From NCBI GenBank assembly GCA_028829895.1, contig CM054181.1:114195360-114259359 (forward strand): a DNA stretch of 64,000 bases. Reading direction: 5' to 3'. Origin of the DNA: Sinotaia quadrata (Eukaryota; Mollusca; Gastropoda; Architaenioglossa; Viviparidae). A program made the position numbers and the translations under genes. Of the stretch, positions 61,047 through 64,000 are shown piece by piece (the stretch's first letter is position 1; each line of letters begins with the position of its first letter). The notes under the pieces were generated by a model, which made no database searches, was not told where the DNA came from, and saw only the letters and a list, made by a program, of their open reading frames with translations.

Positions 61047-61521
61047 TCCAACTGCTACTCGACCATCTGTACTGGCCGCCAGCGCCCACCTTCAGGCATC
61101 CCAACGGACACCGGGGACAGCCACGACAACAACAACAACAACGCCACCAGTGAGGAGGTCGGGAAGTTGAACAACCCGGGCACATGTACACACTGGGTAT
61201 AGATCTGGTGTGTTACTAGCCTGGGCTCTTTAAGACACCCCCCCCTCACCATAACACCAGAAAAGGCAACAACATCAACGCCACCGCCAGGAACAACAAC
61301 ATCGACTTCAACCACGGATTACTGGGTTTGGAGTCCGCCTTTGCCGGCCAGACATGTTTTCTAAACGGGCACACGCAGCAGCAGAAAGGCACCCCCCTCC
61401 CTCTCCCCCCTCCCCAAACGCGAAAGCGGCGGAAGCGTTCCCCACATTCAACAACAATTTGAAACTGCTGCGCGGCGTTTTCTAATGAGCTGCGCGGCCG
61501 CGCACCTTAGAGGGAACATTG

Positions 61522-62708
61522 GTACACACTGTTCAGCGTTCATGTCGTCTTCTGTACACGGTCAACAAGTTAACCTTCTCTCTCTTTCAAATCGACAGTG
61601 TTTGTGGGGTGGGGTGAATTGTGGGTGATTCGGCTGTATTTTCATCTTCATCATTCCTGCGCTCATACAAAATAATTTCTTTAATTTACATGGTATATAT
61701 ATATTTATCATGAATAGCTTGCGAACTGAAGTTTTTGGTTTTTTGCGGACCTTGAATAAATTGGACCACCCAGAGCTAAACTCAAAGACTAAAGACAAAT
61801 AACTCGATTGAAATAACTTGCGAAGGGCTCCTGACGTTACTTCCCTTTGATAAAACAAACAAACAGGCAAACTCAAATATCTATCCAAAAATATGTAAAG
61901 GGAAAACTTTTAAAAAAGAAAAACAGAGTCGGAAATATAATGCAAAACTCCCCCCCTCCTTCTACGCTGCACCCCCAAGAGAAAGTACCGGCACCTCACT
62001 AACGGTGCTCCGTTATTTTCTTAATCGTTTCTTGATCTAATTTTCTAACTTGTGCGAGATAATTTCTTTTCTGTTTAAATTATTTTATTGAATCTTTGTT
62101 ATCTTTGGAGATTGCACACTCGACAGTGATTATTTCAAGGAGAAAAATGTCTTAGATTACAAATTTAAAAGCATTAAATCACACAATTTCCTTTTTTTAA
62201 ATTAAATTTTAAGAATGAAAATAGTTTCTAAAATATTCCGTGATGTTTAGCTATAAAATGTCTGCACTGTAACATAGAGGAACTCTGCAACATCAAAGTT
62301 TGTACACAGATATTAAAGTACACTTTTAAAGTCGTCGGCTAACCACTGAATTGGAGACGCCTCAAATGTTATTTATACTTACTGCGCGTTTCCTATTGTG
62401 TTTACCATCGGGGTAGTCTATAAATCGCTGTACAATGAGTTGTTAAAACGGCAGAAGCCGGAAGCGCCCCCTACACTACGACGAAGTTACATGTGGGGCG
62501 AAGGGAATCTAAAGGTGTAAGTTGACGTCATACGGCGCGTGGATGCATTCCTCTCTGTATTGTATGTATCTCTATGACTTTCAAGATTCATGACGAACCT
62601 GCAGGCTTTGTACTAAGGTAAATTCGCCAAGTCTCTCGTGCCAACATTTTCTCTGATTAGTAAACATGCTTCCTGTGCGCGCGAGCTTGCAATCTAAACT
62701 TGCTCGGG
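61522..62708. other. Intergenic, no gene seen
   Basis: AT-rich apart from a GC-richer stretch at 62440-62560. No supported exon. Confidence 0.45.
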
Positions 62709-62746
62709 GAACTTTGAATCTGCTGCGCGGCCGCGCACTTTAGAGG
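62709..62746 (+). repeat. Relic of the hAT-like element's right subterminal region
   Basis: 'gctgcgcggccgcgcacttt' followed by 'agagg' repeats the palindrome and first part of the right end found at 61488-61514. The terminal GAACATTG is gone. Confidence 0.5.
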
Positions 62747-64000
62747 CTCGAGCCTCGACCATTCTAAATACTCTACTATAGTTTGATCTTTTTTTTCTTC
62801 GAATTTTAAAAAGTTATTTTTTTCGAAAAGACGAAATGAAAATTGACTGACGCTATTCATTATAAGGACCGACAACCAAGACTGGAAATGGTGAACAGTA
62901 GACAAGTGTGTCAGCCAGGCCAGCCTCTATCGAAGGGTCATGATGACCAATAACAGAAAGGCGGAAAATTTATCATTTGTGGCTTATTTGATTAGTGGAA
63001 AGTAGGAAATTCTTTGCAGCAGTTAACTTTTAAGTTAACTACACAAACTTTTCCAGATCTCATACAATCTTCACGCCCGTGTGCATAAGATCTATGACAG
63101 ATTCTTTGTGCTGTAGCCGAATGAATGTTCTTGTGTTACTTGACAGGTTTAAGGTTTTCTTCAAATATACAGAACAATTTTAAATTTATTTTTTTTATAT
63201 AGTATTTTGTAAATAAGATATTTTGTGTGTGTGTGTGCGCGCGCTCAAATGTCTATTTTAAGATCCAAGGCTGCCCCTTCCCTGATGGAACGTTGGTTGG
63301 TATGTTTTAATCTTTTATGTAGATATTTTGGAAATGCCACATTCCTAAAAAACAAAGATGAGTTTCTTGCAAACACTCTCAAAATTAAAACTAACAACAG
63401 ACCCTTAAATCTTTTACCCCACTTTTGAAGGCTCTAATCTGGAACTTAACAGGCAATGAGTGGATACAATGAGCAACTTCTCATGTAAGACAGGCCAAGG
63501 CAAACACACATTTCAACAAGAATAATTGAACATTTTAATGCAGTTTTAATAGTTATGAAAAGCTTATATCACAGAGCTATTCAGAATTAAGCGCAAAGAC
63601 CACAATACATAGCAACACAATAAATGGATAACAGACAGCAAGAATGCTATGTTTTCATGAAATATTGCCATCAAAGTAACTTGTAATCAGAGAATCAAGC
63701 AAGAACCTGAATAAAATAATTTTTTAAAAAGTAACTGTACACACACTTTAAAATCAAAAACACTCAAACATTTTGAAGAGTAAGGTGGCCATACAAACAA
63801 AAAACCCAATCAACATGAAGTCAAAATCCATAAAATTTATTCAAAAATAAAAGGCAGTAGTTCACAGTGTGGCAATCAAATAACATACTCCAAAAATCTC
63901 TCATAGAGAAATTCTTTTACAATACTCAAAGCTCTCACACAACAAAATTTATAGAAACAATGACTAGAGTTAATAAATTAGCACATTTCTCCTAACCACC
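62747..64000. other. Intergenic, no gene seen
   Basis: A GT/GC run lies at 63223-63243. The last 500 bp are AT-rich with several AATAAA-like words on both strands and could be the 3'UTR of a gene beyond the window. No coding frame shows it. Confidence 0.4.

Larger units (their letters stand above)
59850..61521 (+). mobile_element. hAT-like element carrying a non-transposase ORF block (1672 bp)
   Basis: The left end is CATTGTTCCCTCCA and the reverse complement of the right end is CAATGTTCCCTCTA, 12 of 14 matching. The flanking 8-mers are GTACGCAC (59842-59849) and GTACACAC (61522-61529), a target-site duplication with one change. CA..GTTCCCTC ends with an 8-bp duplication fit the hAT superfamily. 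Subterminal GC palindromes (tgcgcggccgcgca at the right, tgcgcgcgg at the left) resemble transposase-binding regions. No hAT transposase or dimerisation domain was found. The interior is filled by the ORFs listed separately. The GC-rich, CA-rich interior contrasts with the AT-rich host DNA. Confidence 0.75.

Overview
This is non-coding-rich eukaryotic (animal) DNA. It has spliced genes with GT-AG introns, long AT-rich intergenic stretches, microsatellites, more than two dozen minisatellite arrays and several cut-and-paste transposon relics. Nothing bacterial is present: no operons, no ribosome binding sites, no CRISPR. The repeat texture, frequent 'gggagataa'-type motifs and the divergent glycosyltransferase fit a mollusc, probably a gastropod. 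That assignment is an inference.

Genes. (1) The left edge (17-187, +) holds the last coding exon of an unrecognised gene that enters from outside the window. (2) The one well-supported complete gene lies on the minus strand at 53834-59540. It is a GT10 alpha-1,3-fucosyltransferase, a type II Golgi membrane enzyme, in three coding exons: 59540-59533, 58251-57894 and 54709-53834. Together they give a 413-residue protein. Its first coding part is only 8 nt. (3) At 52274-52459 (-) a short secreted ORF has the Cys-x-Cys-x9-Cys start of a TIMP/netrin-type domain. A decayed, Cys-less relative lies at 21079-21276 (-), and the two sit in about 1.1-1.2 kb of collinear diverged duplicate sequence. (4) A weak candidate first exon is at 48802-49029 (+).

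Transposons. A 1.67-kb hAT-like element (59850-61521) has matching ends and 8-bp target duplications. It sits about 310 bp upstream of the fucosyltransferase start codon and carries an unrecognised, partly frameshifted ORF block (basic, then Thr/Pro- and Gln-rich, then a conserved tail). A relative of its 3' part lies 20 kb away on the other strand (40225-40710). The substitution pattern between the two copies favours synonymous changes. Three smaller hAT-type elements are at 15126-15519, 25737-25921 and 38831-39030. An unclassified 1.6-kb dispersed repeat ('family A') is present in five copies, one of them shrunk to its two ends.

Layout. 0-0.2 kb: gene end. 0.8-1.4 kb: family A. 3.7-4.0 kb: perfect hairpin plus array. 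6.4-16.8 kb: minisatellite belt. 18.8-19.2 kb: 336-bp purine microsatellite. 20.2-21.3 kb: duplicated block. 22-31.7 kb: family A, a degenerate 50-bp array and a second hairpin. 33-51 kb: minisatellites, family A, and the ORF-block relative at 40 kb. 51.2-52.5 kb: TIMP-like block. 53.8-59.5 kb: fucosyltransferase. 59.85-61.5 kb: hAT element. 61.5-64 kb: no gene seen.

Most long open frames in the window are by-products of tandem repeats and were not called as genes.
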